DNA of 64,000 nucleotides from Bin87 sp965197635. Its GTDB lineage: Bacteria; Chloroflexota; Dehalococcoidia; Lucifugimonadales; UBA3495. Under the pieces are notes generated by a model. It was given only the letters and a program-made list of their open reading frames with translations, was not told the origin of the DNA and made no database searches. Positions 37,169 to 46,344 of the stretch are shown one piece after another (position 1 is the first letter of the stretch; every line of letters starts with the position of its first letter). The stretch is from NCBI GenBank assembly GCA_965197635.1, contig OZ240218.1, forward strand, positions 496,001-560,000. The letters are read 5' to 3'. Made by a program: the position numbers and the translations under genes.

Positions 37169-37750
37169 GGCTGGAAACCGTCGTAGTAATACTAGTATTA
37201 CTACGACGGTTTTGGCGAACCACGCTTGAAGCTTCGTATCACCGGGTCGCAAAGACACCCTCATTTGAGTACCGTTCCTGTTTAGCATAGGCCAAAGTCA
37301 AGGTCCGTACTCGTCAACCGTCGTTGTAATACTAGTGTGGTGTATTCGTAGTTCGCCGGATATAAAGTGCCGACCGCCGCCTTTGCGCCGCTCAGTATCG
37401 AGTAGAAAACTCTTTTCCAATCCGCTCGGAAAGCCTCGAAGTAATACGGCGAACTACGAATACAGGACACTAGTGTGGTGTATCCGTAGTTCGTCGGAAA
37501 TAAAGTGCTGACTTGTGCCTTTGTGCCACTCCGCTCCAAGAAGAAAACCGTTTTCCTGTCTTGGTGGAATGCCTCAGAGTAATACGACGAACTACGAATA
37601 CAGGACACTAATGTACTGTATCCATAGTTCGTCGCATTAGAATGAAGCTTTCTAAAGGGACAGGAAACCAGTTTCCTGCTTGAAGCAGAGTGGCACAAAG
37701 ACACAAGCCGCCATTTTATTTCTGATGAACTACGGATACACCACACTAGA
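37169..37750. repeat. Array of chained palindromic units (period about 138-140 bp)
   Basis: Four units lie end to end: 37191-37336, 37331-37474, 37469-37612 and 37607-37750. Each starts and ends with an ACTAGT-like hexamer shared with its neighbour, and each has inverted arms, for example ACTAGTATTACTACGACGG with CCGTCGTTGTAATACTAGT, or TGTGGTGTATTCGTAGTTCG with CGAACTACGAATACAGGACA. The arms are conserved and the cores diverge. A fifth unit is split by IS1380 copy B: its left part is 35337-35453 (GCTGGTATTACAACGAC) and its right end 37169-37196, together 145 bp. The boundary of the split and next unit is a 38-bp perfect palindrome (37175-37212). A minus-strand open frame across the array is a by-product of the repeats. 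Confidence 0.8.
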
Positions 37751-37926
37751 AGTCTGGCCGGAAAGCCAATTCGCCGAGTTTGGGAGATGACCGACGAACG
37801 CATTATTGTCGCACTCGGCGTGATGATGTATGCAAAACGTCTCACAAAACTATTCGTGTGTCGATAATCGGCGCATGAAAAATCGCATCTCCGGGAGCGT
37901 CGGGGTTTCCGGCCGGATTTCTACGT

Positions 37927-38415
37927 CTATTGCGCCTGTGTGGGCAGGAACACCGGCAGCACAACCTCGGGTTCGTCCACCGCAGGAATGAAAGTCACCT
38001 GTACCGGCATTTCGATGCTGATGTCCTCGGGGGACACCTGGAGGACGTTGCTGCAAATCCGCAGGCCCTCCTGCTCCTCCAGCTCGATCATGCAAATGTT
38101 GTAGGGAGTCTGTTCCTTCTCATGGATTGCCGGGTGTACCGGGTGGCGGACTATTACGTAGGAGTAAACGAAGCCTCGACCGCTGACCCTGGTCCAGCTG
38201 TAGTTCAGAGACGAGCACTCGGGACACATGGGCGTTGGCAGGTGCCGAAATAACCCGCAATCCAAGCACTGCTGGATGCGAAGCTCGCCGTTCCTGGTCC
38301 CCTCCCAAAATTCCTGCTCGTAGTCGGGCACCCGTTCCAGATCGGGCAGTGGTACGCCCTCCAGGGGCGCGGTCATGGGCCGGGACTTGACGGCCGGCTC
38401 TCCTTGCTGGGTCAT
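37927..38415 (-). CDS. DUF35 / Zn-ribbon OB-fold protein
   Basis: 162 residues. The N-terminal rubredoxin-like zinc ribbon is C-x2-C...C-x2-C (CLDCGLFRHLPTPMCPEC), followed by an OB-fold (SGRGFVYSYVIVRHPVHPAI, YNICMIELEEQEGLRICSNV). DUF35 proteins bind acyl-CoA and partner thiolase-like lipid-transfer proteins, HMG-CoA synthases or steroid side-chain aldolases (Ltp2-DUF35). The gene follows the thiolase-like gene by 34 bp on the same strand, the classic partnership, so a complex is likely. Confidence 0.9.
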   Translation of the reverse strand: MTQQGEPAVKSRPMTAPLEGVPLPDLERVPDYEQEFWEGTRNGELRIQQCLDCGLFRHLPTPMCPECSSLNYSWTRVSGRGFVYSYVIVRHPVHPAIHEKEQTPYNICMIELEEQEGLRICSNVLQVSPEDISIEMPVQVTFIPAVDEPEVVLPVFLPTQAQ

Positions 38416-38449
38416 TGAAGTTCCTCACTATTCTGAGTCAATCCCGCCG

Positions 38450-39640
38450 CTATCCCCGGCGAATGATCACGGCGCCGCTCAGCTGGGCAACGCTGCTGCA
38501 CGACAGAACGCGGTTGATGGCCTGGTGCGGCGGCTGCGCGGTGGAGATGCCCCGGATCAGGCGCACCGCCTCCTGGACGTGGGTCAGGCCGTGGATGTAC
38601 GCCTCGGAGTGATTGCCGCCGTGGGTGTTGACGGGCAGCGCGCCATCGAACCGGATGTTTTCGCCCCCTTCCACGAAGTCCTTTGCCTCGCCCCGGGGCA
38701 CGAAACCATAGGCTTCCAGGTTGATCAGGCAGAACGGGGTGAAGTGGTCGTAGAACATCAGCGCGTCCATGTCCGTGGCGTCCAGGCGCGCCCGGGCCCA
38801 CAGATCGCGGGCGGTATTCTCCGACTCGGCCGTAGCCAGGTCGGGACGATAGATGATGCCATCATTCCGGGGGCCAGAACCCTGGGCAGCTGCCTCAATC
38901 AGGGTCAGCGTGCCGGAGTGCCGCAGTTCCCTGGCGCGCTCCGGCGTGGTCATCACGATGGCGGCGGCGCCGTCGTTTTCCTGGCAGAAGTCCAGGACAT
39001 GCAACGGGTCCACAACCATGCGGGAATTCTGGTGGTCGTCAATGGTGATGGGTTCCCTCCGCAGCGCGCGGGGATTCCGAGAGGCGTGCTCGCGCAGGGT
39101 AACGGCGACCCAGCCGAAGTGCCGGCTGGTGGCTCCGTACTGGTGCATATAGCGTCGGACAAACATGCCGAACCGATGCGCCGGCGCCATGTTGCCCCAG
39201 GGCACGGCGAAGCTGTCCGCCCCGCCGGCGATGCGTTCCGGGCCTCTGGCCCGGCCCAAACGCAGCCCGGAACGGAGGTTGGCGGCGCGGAAGCACACCA
39301 CGTAGTTGCAAAACCCGGCGGCGATGGCGGCGGCGGCGTGGCCCACCACCGCGTTGCCCGCGCCCCCGCCGTAGGAGACGGATTCCCAGTGACGCAGGTT
39401 CTTGATGCCCAACGACTGCGTCAACAGGGTCTCGTGGTTCGACTCCATGTCGTAGCGTATGAGACCGTCGATGTCCTGCGGGGCGATGCCAGCATCGTCG
39501 CAGGCGGCCTTGATCGCTTCCGAGGCAAGCTGCAACTCGCTACGTCCCGAGTTCCAGGAAAACTCCGTTTCGCCGATGCCGACGATCGCGGCCTTGTCCC
39601 TGATGCCGTTGGTTTCGGCGGGGATGATGGTAGGCGCCAT
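38450..39640 (-). CDS. Thiolase-like lipid-transfer/aldolase-type protein
   Basis: 396 residues, thiolase fold of the SCPx/Ltp group. Blocks: KAAIVGIGETEFSWNSGRSE, LASEAIKAACDDAGIAPQDIDG, SVSYGGGAGNAVVGHAAAAI (region where classical thiolases have the nucleophilic Cys; here no Cys in the S-Y-G-G-G-A context), and near the C-terminus LPVNTHGGNHSEAYIHG (with the conserved N-x-H-G-G). This resembles Ltp-type enzymes that do retro-aldol cleavage of acyl-CoA side chains with a DUF35 partner. It lies 6 bp after the CoA-transferase and 34 bp before the DUF35 gene. Function as lyase versus thiolase is inference. Confidence 0.88.
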   Translation of the reverse strand: MAPTIIPAETNGIRDKAAIVGIGETEFSWNSGRSELQLASEAIKAACDDAGIAPQDIDGLIRYDMESNHETLLTQSLGIKNLRHWESVSYGGGAGNAVVGHAAAAIAAGFCNYVVCFRAANLRSGLRLGRARGPERIAGGADSFAVPWGNMAPAHRFGMFVRRYMHQYGATSRHFGWVAVTLREHASRNPRALRREPITIDDHQNSRMVVDPLHVLDFCQENDGAAAIVMTTPERARELRHSGTLTLIEAAAQGSGPRNDGIIYRPDLATAESENTARDLWARARLDATDMDALMFYDHFTPFCLINLEAYGFVPRGEAKDFVEGGENIRFDGALPVNTHGGNHSEAYIHGLTHVQEAVRLIRGISTAQPPHQAINRVLSCSSVAQLSGAVIIRRG

Positions 39641-39646
39641 GGTCTC

Positions 39647-42073
39647 CTATTCCTCCTCCCAGTCCACTACCTTCCGCTGTTTGAAGTCGTGGATCTGATC
39701 GTCGGCATACCCCAGTTCCCTGAGGATGGGGCGGGTGTGCTGCCCTTTGAGGGGTCCCGGTCCGACCCGACCCGTGGTATCCGAGAAGTCCACCACGGGA
39801 GAGTACCGCCAGAACTCACCATAGCGCGGCGCTTCCACCTGGGTGAGGAGTCCGTTCTCACGCACATGAGGGTCTTCGTTGAAGAAGAAATACATGCCCC
39901 GATCCTCGGCCTTGACGCATGCCACGTCGGCGGCGGTGAGCAGCTTCTCCCAATGGGGTGGTTCTTCGTCAGCGAACACCCGGGCCAATTCGCCGGCGAG
40001 CGAGTCGTCGTGTTTCTGGCGCATTTCAGGGGTGGCAAACCGGGGATCATCCAGCAGGTCGTTCCGGTCGATGGTCCGGCACAGGGCCTCCCACTCGTCC
40101 TCGAAGGGACAGGCGAGGAACACCCACCCGGTTTTTGCCGGATACAGGCGGTAGAGGGCGTGCAACCCGTGTCCATCCCCGTCCGGCAGCGGACGAGGTA
40201 GCTTGCCTTCGTGCCAGTAGAAATCGTCCACATTGGCATAGGCGTTGGCGGCAATCATGGTGGATTCGACGTATTGTGCCCGGCCGGTGCGCTCGCGGGC
40301 ATAGAGGCCCAGCACCAGGCCCACGGCGTTGACCATCGCGGTGTTGTGATCGGCGGTGCCGTCGTTCGCCCGTTTCAACTGCTTGGCTACCGCGGCAATA
40401 TCATCGATGGACATGGACTGTTCCGCCGGCGGGAAAGAATCCCTTCCCATCTGAGCCACGCCGCCCCCGGACACGGCGCCGGCGATCGGGGCCATGGATG
40501 GCCGGTGCGAGTAAGGCCCGGTGGAGCCGTAGCCGCCGGCGTAGAGGTACACCAGGTTGGGGTTGATCTTCGACAACTGCTCGTAGCCGATGCCCGTGCG
40601 CTCGGGTGCGCCTGGGCGCATACTGTGCAGCAGCAGGTCGGCTTTGGCCGCCAACTTGCCCATGATCTCCTGGCCCTCCGGGGTCTTGAGGTCCAGGCAA
40701 ATGCCCTCGGATCCGGCCATGGTCCGGTGTGCCGAAAAAGGCAGACCCTGCCGGCCCCAATCGCCGCCGGGCGCTTCGATGCGGATTACCCTGGCCCCCA
40801 GCTCGGCTACCAGGGCGCAACCCAGCGGGCCGTTGATGACCGTTCCAAGGTCCAGGAGGGTTATCCCCTCCAACGGGTGCTGCGGCATCGGCCCTCCGGT
40901 TCCGTTTGAACGACCGCCGGCGCCGCTGCCGATGCGCCCGAGTACCTCCGCGGTGTGCTGGCCCGGCGCCGGAGCCGGCCCCGCCGCGCTGCCCGGTGTC
41001 GTCCTCATGCTCACCATGGGGCCAAGCTGCCGCGTGTCGCCAACTCCCGGAACAGCCAGGTCCTGGACGTTGCCGTTGTGTACGATCTGGGGATGCTCCA
41101 AAGCCTGCTCGGAGGTCAGGTATGGCTCGGCAGCCACGTTGCCAGCTTCGCCAAGGAATATGTCCATCCACTCGTCCAGGGTCTTCTGCTGGACTTTTTC
41201 CAGCATGATTCGTTCCAGCGCTTCAACGGCTTCCGGGTCCAGAGCGGGCGCAGTCTTGAATCGCTGGTCCTCGTATATGAAGTCCATGTCCAGCCAGTGC
41301 ATCATGGACCGGAACAATCTCTCCACGACGTTCCCCAGTTGGATCCAGTGGCCGTCTTTGGTGCGGGCGGGCAGGTAGCCGGTGGGATTGGGACGCCCGA
41401 TGCCCACCCTGGGGTCCGGCGGGTAGGTGTCAGGGCGCTGCTCAACCATCTGGCCGTGGATCCAGGAGACGTGATCGTAGGTGGTTACGGCCTGCAACAT
41501 GCTGGTCTCCACCCGCTGACCCAGGCCGGTCTTTTCCCGCAAGTAAAGGGCGGCCGTGATGCCACGGATCAACGCGGTGGCGGCAGCGTGGCAAACGCCC
41601 TGCACGACGACATAGTTGGGGCCTTCCCGGGGATTCTGCCCGGCGAACATCATCATGCGGCCGCTCTTGGCGGACACCACGGCGTCGTAGCCCTTGTAGT
41701 TGGCGTAGGGTCCCTCCGATCCGAAACTGGTCAGCGTCGCATATACCAGCTCGGGACGACCGGCCCGCAGGCTGTCGTAGCCAACGCCCAGCCTTCGGGC
41801 GACGCCCGGTCGGAAGTTTTCGACCACAACGTCGGAGAGTTGCGCCAACTCCCGGGCATGATTCTGGCCGTCCTGGGTTTTCAGGTCGAGAACGACGCTC
41901 TTCTTGCCGCGATTCCATTGGATCGACCCCGGCGAACTTCGGAATTTTTCTCCACCCGGCGGCTCAACTTTGATGACTTCAGCGCCAAAGTCGGACATCA
42001 CCATGGTGGCGACGCCACCGGCCCGGCCGCTGCTGAAGTCAAGGACGGTGATCCCATCAAAGACCTGTGCCAT
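39647..42073 (-). CDS. Fused double CaiB/BaiF (family III) CoA-transferase
   Basis: 808 residues, two consecutive family III CoA-transferase domains. Domain 1 (about 1-370) has VLDFSSGRAGGVATMVMSDFGAEVIKVEPPGG and RGKKSVVLDLK. Domain 2 (about 400-808) has LLDLGTVINGPLGCALVAELGARVIRIEAPGG and GICLDLKTPEGQEI. The usual enzyme is a 400-residue, ring-like interlocked dimer, so a fusion can supply both halves. In domain 1 the stretch where the catalytic Asp is expected reads GPNYVVVQGVCHAAA without Asp; domain 2 has DGTADHNTAM there. One half may be structural. It moves CoA between carboxylic acids in the cytoplasm. Head of a three-gene operon with the thiolase-like and DUF35 genes. Confidence 0.9.
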   Translation of the reverse strand: MAQVFDGITVLDFSSGRAGGVATMVMSDFGAEVIKVEPPGGEKFRSSPGSIQWNRGKKSVVLDLKTQDGQNHARELAQLSDVVVENFRPGVARRLGVGYDSLRAGRPELVYATLTSFGSEGPYANYKGYDAVVSAKSGRMMMFAGQNPREGPNYVVVQGVCHAAATALIRGITAALYLREKTGLGQRVETSMLQAVTTYDHVSWIHGQMVEQRPDTYPPDPRVGIGRPNPTGYLPARTKDGHWIQLGNVVERLFRSMMHWLDMDFIYEDQRFKTAPALDPEAVEALERIMLEKVQQKTLDEWMDIFLGEAGNVAAEPYLTSEQALEHPQIVHNGNVQDLAVPGVGDTRQLGPMVSMRTTPGSAAGPAPAPGQHTAEVLGRIGSGAGGRSNGTGGPMPQHPLEGITLLDLGTVINGPLGCALVAELGARVIRIEAPGGDWGRQGLPFSAHRTMAGSEGICLDLKTPEGQEIMGKLAAKADLLLHSMRPGAPERTGIGYEQLSKINPNLVYLYAGGYGSTGPYSHRPSMAPIAGAVSGGGVAQMGRDSFPPAEQSMSIDDIAAVAKQLKRANDGTADHNTAMVNAVGLVLGLYARERTGRAQYVESTMIAANAYANVDDFYWHEGKLPRPLPDGDGHGLHALYRLYPAKTGWVFLACPFEDEWEALCRTIDRNDLLDDPRFATPEMRQKHDDSLAGELARVFADEEPPHWEKLLTAADVACVKAEDRGMYFFFNEDPHVRENGLLTQVEAPRYGEFWRYSPVVDFSDTTGRVGPGPLKGQHTRPILRELGYADDQIHDFKQRKVVDWEEE

Positions 42074-42496
42074 GGCTCCCCCTGTCAGTCAGCTAGTCTA
42101 ATGCCCGCCGGATGCCCAGGTCAGGCGGGCAAGGCATCGGACCTTGCGTACCCGTCCTGCGCCATTGGCGTCGCGCCCCCGACGCAACACGGTCCCATTC
42201 TGACGCCATGGTACGGCGTTTTCACTGCCGGCACCATCCCTGGTTCCGGCGCCGTTTCTCTGGCCCTGGACATCAGCTACCACCCAGCCACCTGAAAACT
42301 CTTGCCTTCCCACGCGGATGCTCCCGCGCGAGCGCGAATCCAGGGATCCCGCCCACCAGCGCGTCGAATGCGTTTCGCAAAGTCCTGAGCTTCCGAAGTC
42401 CGTTGACGGGCCAAACCTGGCGGATTACACTGCCGCACACTGTATCGATAGCTCGCATGGGCATCAAATGCCCTATCACAAGGTGAGGTGTTCGCC

Positions 42497-43405
42497 ATGC
42501 CATTGCCGCCGAACCGCGTAGATTACAGTCCCATCATCGACCGACCCGTCATCAAGTGGCCCAACGACGCCAGGGTGGCGCTGTGGATCGCTCCCAACGT
42601 CGAGCACTACGAATACGAACCGGAATTTGACGGCCATCGTGACCCTTGGCCGCGTACTCCCTATCCCGACGTGCAGCAATACGCCTACCGGGACTATGGA
42701 AACCGCGTGGGGTTCTGGCGCATGGCGGACGTGCTGGACAAGCACAACATCCGCTGCTGCGTGTCGCTGAACATGGCCGTGCTGGAGCACTTCCCCGAAA
42801 TTGGCGAGGCCATGGTGCAGCGCAACTGGGACTTTATGAGCCACGGCATCTACAACACCCGCTACCTGAACAACTACACCGAAGAGCAGGAGCGGGAGTT
42901 CTACCGGGATACCATCGACACCCTGAAACGGCACACTGGCAAACAGCTCAAGGGGATGCTGGGGCCGGCCATATCGGGCACCGAGCGCACCCCCGACCTG
43001 ATGGCTGAGGCCGGCCTCATCTACCACACCGACTGGATGCACGACGACCAGCCCGTGCCCATCAGGGTCCAGAGCGGCAAGCTGGTCTCGGTCCCGTACT
43101 CCATAGAGCTGAACGACGCGCCGCTGTTCCGGCAGCACTACGAAGGTGACTACTTTGCCGAGATCTGCAAGGCGCAGTTCGACCAGCTCTACCAGGAAGG
43201 CGCCGAGAGCGGCCGGGTAATGTGCATCGCCCTGCATCCCTACCTCATCGGCCAGCCCCACCGGGCCAGGTACTTGGACGATGTGCTGGGCTACATCATG
43301 TCCCACGATGGCGTCTGGCAGACCACCGCGGACGACATAGCCGAGCACTACATCGCCAACTACTACGATGAGGCGATGGCCCACGCGGCGCGGCTGAATG
43401 GTTGA
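42497..43405 (+). CDS. Polysaccharide-deacetylase (CE4/NodB) family protein 1
   Basis: 302 residues of the PuuE/allantoinase-like branch. VALWIAPNVEHYEY opens the barrel, followed by NRVGFWRMADVLDKHNIRCCVSLN, MSHGIYNTRYLNNYTEEQE (the MSHG metal-type motif), KGMLGPAISGTERTPDLMAEAG, and a late IALHPYLIGQPHRARYLDDVL. Family members cleave C-N bonds in ureides or acetamido sugars; this branch is common in genomes degrading N-compounds, but the substrate is unknown. Start ATG 42497 with GGTGAGG upstream. A paralogue with the same plan follows at 43553. Confidence 0.85.
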   Translation: MPLPPNRVDYSPIIDRPVIKWPNDARVALWIAPNVEHYEYEPEFDGHRDPWPRTPYPDVQQYAYRDYGNRVGFWRMADVLDKHNIRCCVSLNMAVLEHFPEIGEAMVQRNWDFMSHGIYNTRYLNNYTEEQEREFYRDTIDTLKRHTGKQLKGMLGPAISGTERTPDLMAEAGLIYHTDWMHDDQPVPIRVQSGKLVSVPYSIELNDAPLFRQHYEGDYFAEICKAQFDQLYQEGAESGRVMCIALHPYLIGQPHRARYLDDVLGYIMSHDGVWQTTADDIAEHYIANYYDEAMAHAARLNG

Positions 43406-43426
43406 TCTCGGCGCGTCACCTCTTTC

Positions 43427-43501
43427 GGCATTCCCGCGAAAGCGGAATCCAGCGTGTCTTTGCAGCATAGCTCCCGGGATTCCGGCCTTCGCGGGAATGC
43501 C
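43427..43501. repeat. REP-like inverted repeat
   Basis: GGCATTCCCGCGAA(AGC)GGAATCC at 43427-43450 faces GGATTCC(GGCC)TTCGCGGGAATGCC ending at 43501, about 24-bp imperfect arms around a 26-nt centre. It sits between the two deacetylase-family genes. The motif type (ATTCCCGCG...) is a common extragenic repeat in GC-rich bacteria; only one copy is seen here. Confidence 0.65.
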
Positions 43502-43552
43502 GGGGGTATCGTAGGGATGGCTGGGGTTGAGTAGGAACTACGGAGGAAAATC

Positions 43553-44467
43553 ATGCCCGCAGAACGGCGCTTCGGAATGGACCACGGGCACTACGACTGG
43601 TCGCCCCTCAACAAAAGGGGGATATTACGCTGGCCCGACAACGCGCGGGTTGCCCTGTGCGTCGTCGTCAATCTCGAACACCCCGAATGGGATCCACCGG
43701 CCGACAGTTTCACCACGCCTTTCGCCGGTGGTTTGAGTGCCCGGGCCTTCCCGGACTACGCCAGGCTGTCCCACCGGGAATACGGGCATCGGGTGGGCAT
43801 CTTCCGGGTGCTGGACACCCTGCAGAGGCACGGTATCAAGGCTACGGTGGCAATGGATGCCATGACCGCCGAGAACTACCCCTACCTGGTGCGGCATTGC
43901 CTGGATGCCGGCGCCGAAATCATCGGCCACGGCGTTTCGCTGTCCCGCATGATAACCAGCAACATGTCCGAGGATGAGGAGCGGGAGTACATCAGCCGAT
44001 CGGTGGCCGCCTTGACGCGCGCCACCGGAACCGCGCCCGCCGGGTGGTTGGGGCCGGAATACGGGGAGTCCGCCCGCACTCCGCAGCTATTGTCCGAGGC
44101 TGGGCTGCGTTACGTCTGCGATTGGGTCAACGACGAGCAGCCCTACCCGTTGCACAGCCCCCACGGGGAGATGTTCGCCCTGCCCCTGATGTGGGAACTG
44201 GACGATGTGGCGGCCCTCTGGGAAAGGCGGGTGGTAGTCGGGCGGTACCAACAGCTCATGGAAGATAGCTTTGAAACCCTGTACGAGGACGGGCAGCACA
44301 ACGGCCGTCTGATGGCGCTGAACCTGCATCCCTGGCTCATCGGCCAGCCCTTCCGCATTGGCTACCTGGACCGGGCGCTGGGCCGCATGATGCGCCGGGG
44401 CGGCGTGTGGGCCGCCACCGGCTCGGAGATTGTGGACTGGTATCGGCGTAATCCCCCGACGGCCTAG
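43553..44467 (+). CDS. Polysaccharide-deacetylase (CE4/NodB) family protein 2
   Basis: 304 residues, paralogous to the preceding deacetylase-family protein: VALCVVVNLEHPEW, HRVGIFRVLDTLQRHGIKATVAMDA, IIGHGVSLSRMITSNMSEDEE, GWLGPEYGESARTPQLLSEAG, and MALNLHPWLIGQPFRIGYLD. The same order of motifs with low overall identity suggests an old duplication with distinct substrates. ATG 43553 is preceded by CGGAGG. A REP-like repeat separates the two genes, so cotranscription is possible but not certain. Confidence 0.85.
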   Translation: MPAERRFGMDHGHYDWSPLNKRGILRWPDNARVALCVVVNLEHPEWDPPADSFTTPFAGGLSARAFPDYARLSHREYGHRVGIFRVLDTLQRHGIKATVAMDAMTAENYPYLVRHCLDAGAEIIGHGVSLSRMITSNMSEDEEREYISRSVAALTRATGTAPAGWLGPEYGESARTPQLLSEAGLRYVCDWVNDEQPYPLHSPHGEMFALPLMWELDDVAALWERRVVVGRYQQLMEDSFETLYEDGQHNGRLMALNLHPWLIGQPFRIGYLDRALGRMMRRGGVWAATGSEIVDWYRRNPPTA

Positions 44468-44686
44468 CAGTTGCCTTGACTGGTGAGCCTCGCTCGGTCG
44501 GGGACGGCGGCGGCGGCCGTGGGTGTGCCCCGGCATGGGTCATAATGGGTTCAGCGCGACACGGTTTGGCCGGTCCGGTTCCCCGGTATCACTGACCTTG
44601 AGTTATGTTGAACAGCAGTTTTCTGGTACAGCATGGTCGAATAGAATTGCCGGCGTAGAGCAGGGCCTTCGCAGGAGAAGCGATAC

Positions 44687-45469
44687 ATGACCACGCCCAA
44701 TGAGTTATCCCGAAGAGCGCACGAACTTGAGGCGTATCTGCCCGTCAACAGCGATATTCCGTCCATTTCCCCGGACTATTCGCAAATCCAGACGCCCCTG
44801 ATGTGGGGCGGGATCTGGCAGGCGCCGGGATTGGATTTGAAGCTGCGCAGCTTCGCCACCATTTCCGCCCAGTGCGTGAACGGCTGGGATTTCGGGTTGC
44901 AGCACCAGATACGGGTCGGCCTCACCATGGGGATGACACCCCAACAGATCAAGGGAATATTCATTCAACTGCTGTTCTACGCTGGCATTCCGGCGACGGT
45001 TCACGGTCTGCTACAGGCCCAGACGGTGATCAACGAGCGCGACGAATGGAAGGCGGCGGATGTCCCTCTGGAAGCAAACTGGCTGGAGACGTTGGAAGCG
45101 AAGCTCCAGAGAGGCAGTGAAATACGGCGCCAACTCTGGGGCGAACCGGCCAACGCGGAGGTCGAAGCGTCCCTGGCCCAGCGCCTGGTGCCGGAAGCCT
45201 CGGACATCGTCGATGGATACAACTACGGCGAGGTGTGGGCCAGGGATGACCTGTCTCCCAAGGAACGGATGGTTTGTGTGCTGGCCGCGCTGATGGCTCG
45301 TGGCCACTGGCAACATCTGAAGCGGCATATCCGGTACGCGCTGAACATGGGGTTCAACCAGCGGGAGATCTGCGAGGTGTTTGCCCAGGCGGGTTGGTAC
45401 CGGGGTTGGCCCCACGTTGAAGACGCGCTGGAGCAGGCACAGGCCGTGTTTGCGGAAACGGGTGGCTGA
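44687..45469 (+). CDS. Carboxymuconolactone-decarboxylase family protein 1
   Basis: 260 residues with two CMD/AhpD-like helical domains. The first holds ISAQCVNGWDFGLQHQIRVGLTMGMTPQQIKGIFIQLLFYAG, and the second KERMVCVLAALMARGHWQHLKRHIRYALNMGFNQREICEVFAQ. Typical CMD enzymes decarboxylate 4-carboxymuconolactone in protocatechuate catabolism; AhpD members use a C-x-x-C pair, which is absent here (single Cys in QCVNG). First of three tandem paralogues (32 and 51 bp gaps) followed by an MFS transporter. AGGAGA precedes ATG 44687. Confidence 0.85.
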   Translation: MTTPNELSRRAHELEAYLPVNSDIPSISPDYSQIQTPLMWGGIWQAPGLDLKLRSFATISAQCVNGWDFGLQHQIRVGLTMGMTPQQIKGIFIQLLFYAGIPATVHGLLQAQTVINERDEWKAADVPLEANWLETLEAKLQRGSEIRRQLWGEPANAEVEASLAQRLVPEASDIVDGYNYGEVWARDDLSPKERMVCVLAALMARGHWQHLKRHIRYALNMGFNQREICEVFAQAGWYRGWPHVEDALEQAQAVFAETGG

Positions 45470-45501
45470 CCGGTGGCTGCACAGATCAGGAGGGTCGTGG
45501 C

Positions 45502-46293
45502 ATGACGACGGTAGCAGAGCTTCAGGAAAAGTCGGCGAAACTTCGGGCATTTTTTGACCAATACCTGCCCTACGCCCGACCCACTCCGGTCCTGGCCGAT
45601 TTCGTGCGGGTGCAGCACGAACTGATGTGGGGCGGCGTCTGGCTGGCCGACGGGCTGGATCTCAAGCTGCGGAGCTTCGCCACCATCACCGCCCAGTGCG
45701 TCAACGGGCACGACTTTGGGGTTGAACACCAGGTACGCACCGGACTCACCGTCGGGATCACCGCTCAGCAGATCAAGGGGATATTCATCCAACTCCTGTT
45801 TTACGCCGGGGTGCCGGCCACCGTCTTTGGCCTTCGCATCGCCCAGGAGGTCATCAACGAGCGGGAGGAATGGAAGTCGGGCGACGCGCCGCTGGATACC
45901 GCATGGCTGGACTCCATCGACGAAATGCTGGCGCAGGGCAAGACTTTGCGCGTCAAGCATTGGGGCGAAGACGCCGACGCGGAAATCGAGAATTCGTTGG
46001 CGCGTCAATTCGTTCCGGAATCAGCGGAATTGGTGGACGGTTATCTCTTCGGAGAGGTGTGGCGGCGGGCCGACCTGAACGCGCAGGAACGCATGGTGTG
46101 CATCCTGGCGGCGTTGATGTGTCGCGGCCACATGAAGCAACTGAAGCGCCACATCGGATACGCGCTAGACGCCGGGCTGGACGAGAAGCAGATTTGCGAG
46201 GTGTTCGCCCAGGCTGGCTGGTACCGGGGATGGCCGTGCGTCGAAGATGCCTTGGAGCAGGCTAGGGAAGTTTTCGACGCGCACAGAGGCTGA
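45502..46293 (+). CDS. Carboxymuconolactone-decarboxylase family protein 2
   Basis: 263 residues, paralogue of its neighbours. ITAQCVNGHDFGVEHQVRTGLTVGITAQQIKGIFIQLLFYAG is in domain 1, and ERMVCILAALMCRGHMKQLKRHIGYALDAGLDEKQICEVFAQAGWYRGWP in domain 2. The invariant Q-C-x-N-G-x-x-F-G-x-x-H-Q-x-R-x-G-L core across the three proteins marks the likely active site, with His as proton donor. ATG 45502 follows AGGAGGG, and the gap to the first copy is 32 bp, so an operon is likely. Confidence 0.85.
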   Translation: MTTVAELQEKSAKLRAFFDQYLPYARPTPVLADFVRVQHELMWGGVWLADGLDLKLRSFATITAQCVNGHDFGVEHQVRTGLTVGITAQQIKGIFIQLLFYAGVPATVFGLRIAQEVINEREEWKSGDAPLDTAWLDSIDEMLAQGKTLRVKHWGEDADAEIENSLARQFVPESAELVDGYLFGEVWRRADLNAQERMVCILAALMCRGHMKQLKRHIGYALDAGLDEKQICEVFAQAGWYRGWPCVEDALEQAREVFDAHRG

Positions 46294-46344
46294 TCTGCCG
46301 TCCGCGACACACTTTCGGCATACTTTACGTTGGGAGAAGATTAC

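Noticed and set aside
35337..37750. Repeat array considered as a CRISPR
   Set aside because: Units are about 140 bp, with conserved ends and related cores, and have no short identical repeats with unique spacers; no cas genes nearby.
37282..37845. Minus-strand 187-codon frame with repeated NYGYTTLVSCIRSS-type peptide
   Set aside because: It is the translation of the palindromic repeat array, without start signal or domain.
38375..40201. 608-codon plus-strand frame opposite the thiolase-like and CoA-transferase genes
   Set aside because: The minus strand holds clear enzyme families with ribosome-binding sites; the plus frame has no domain.
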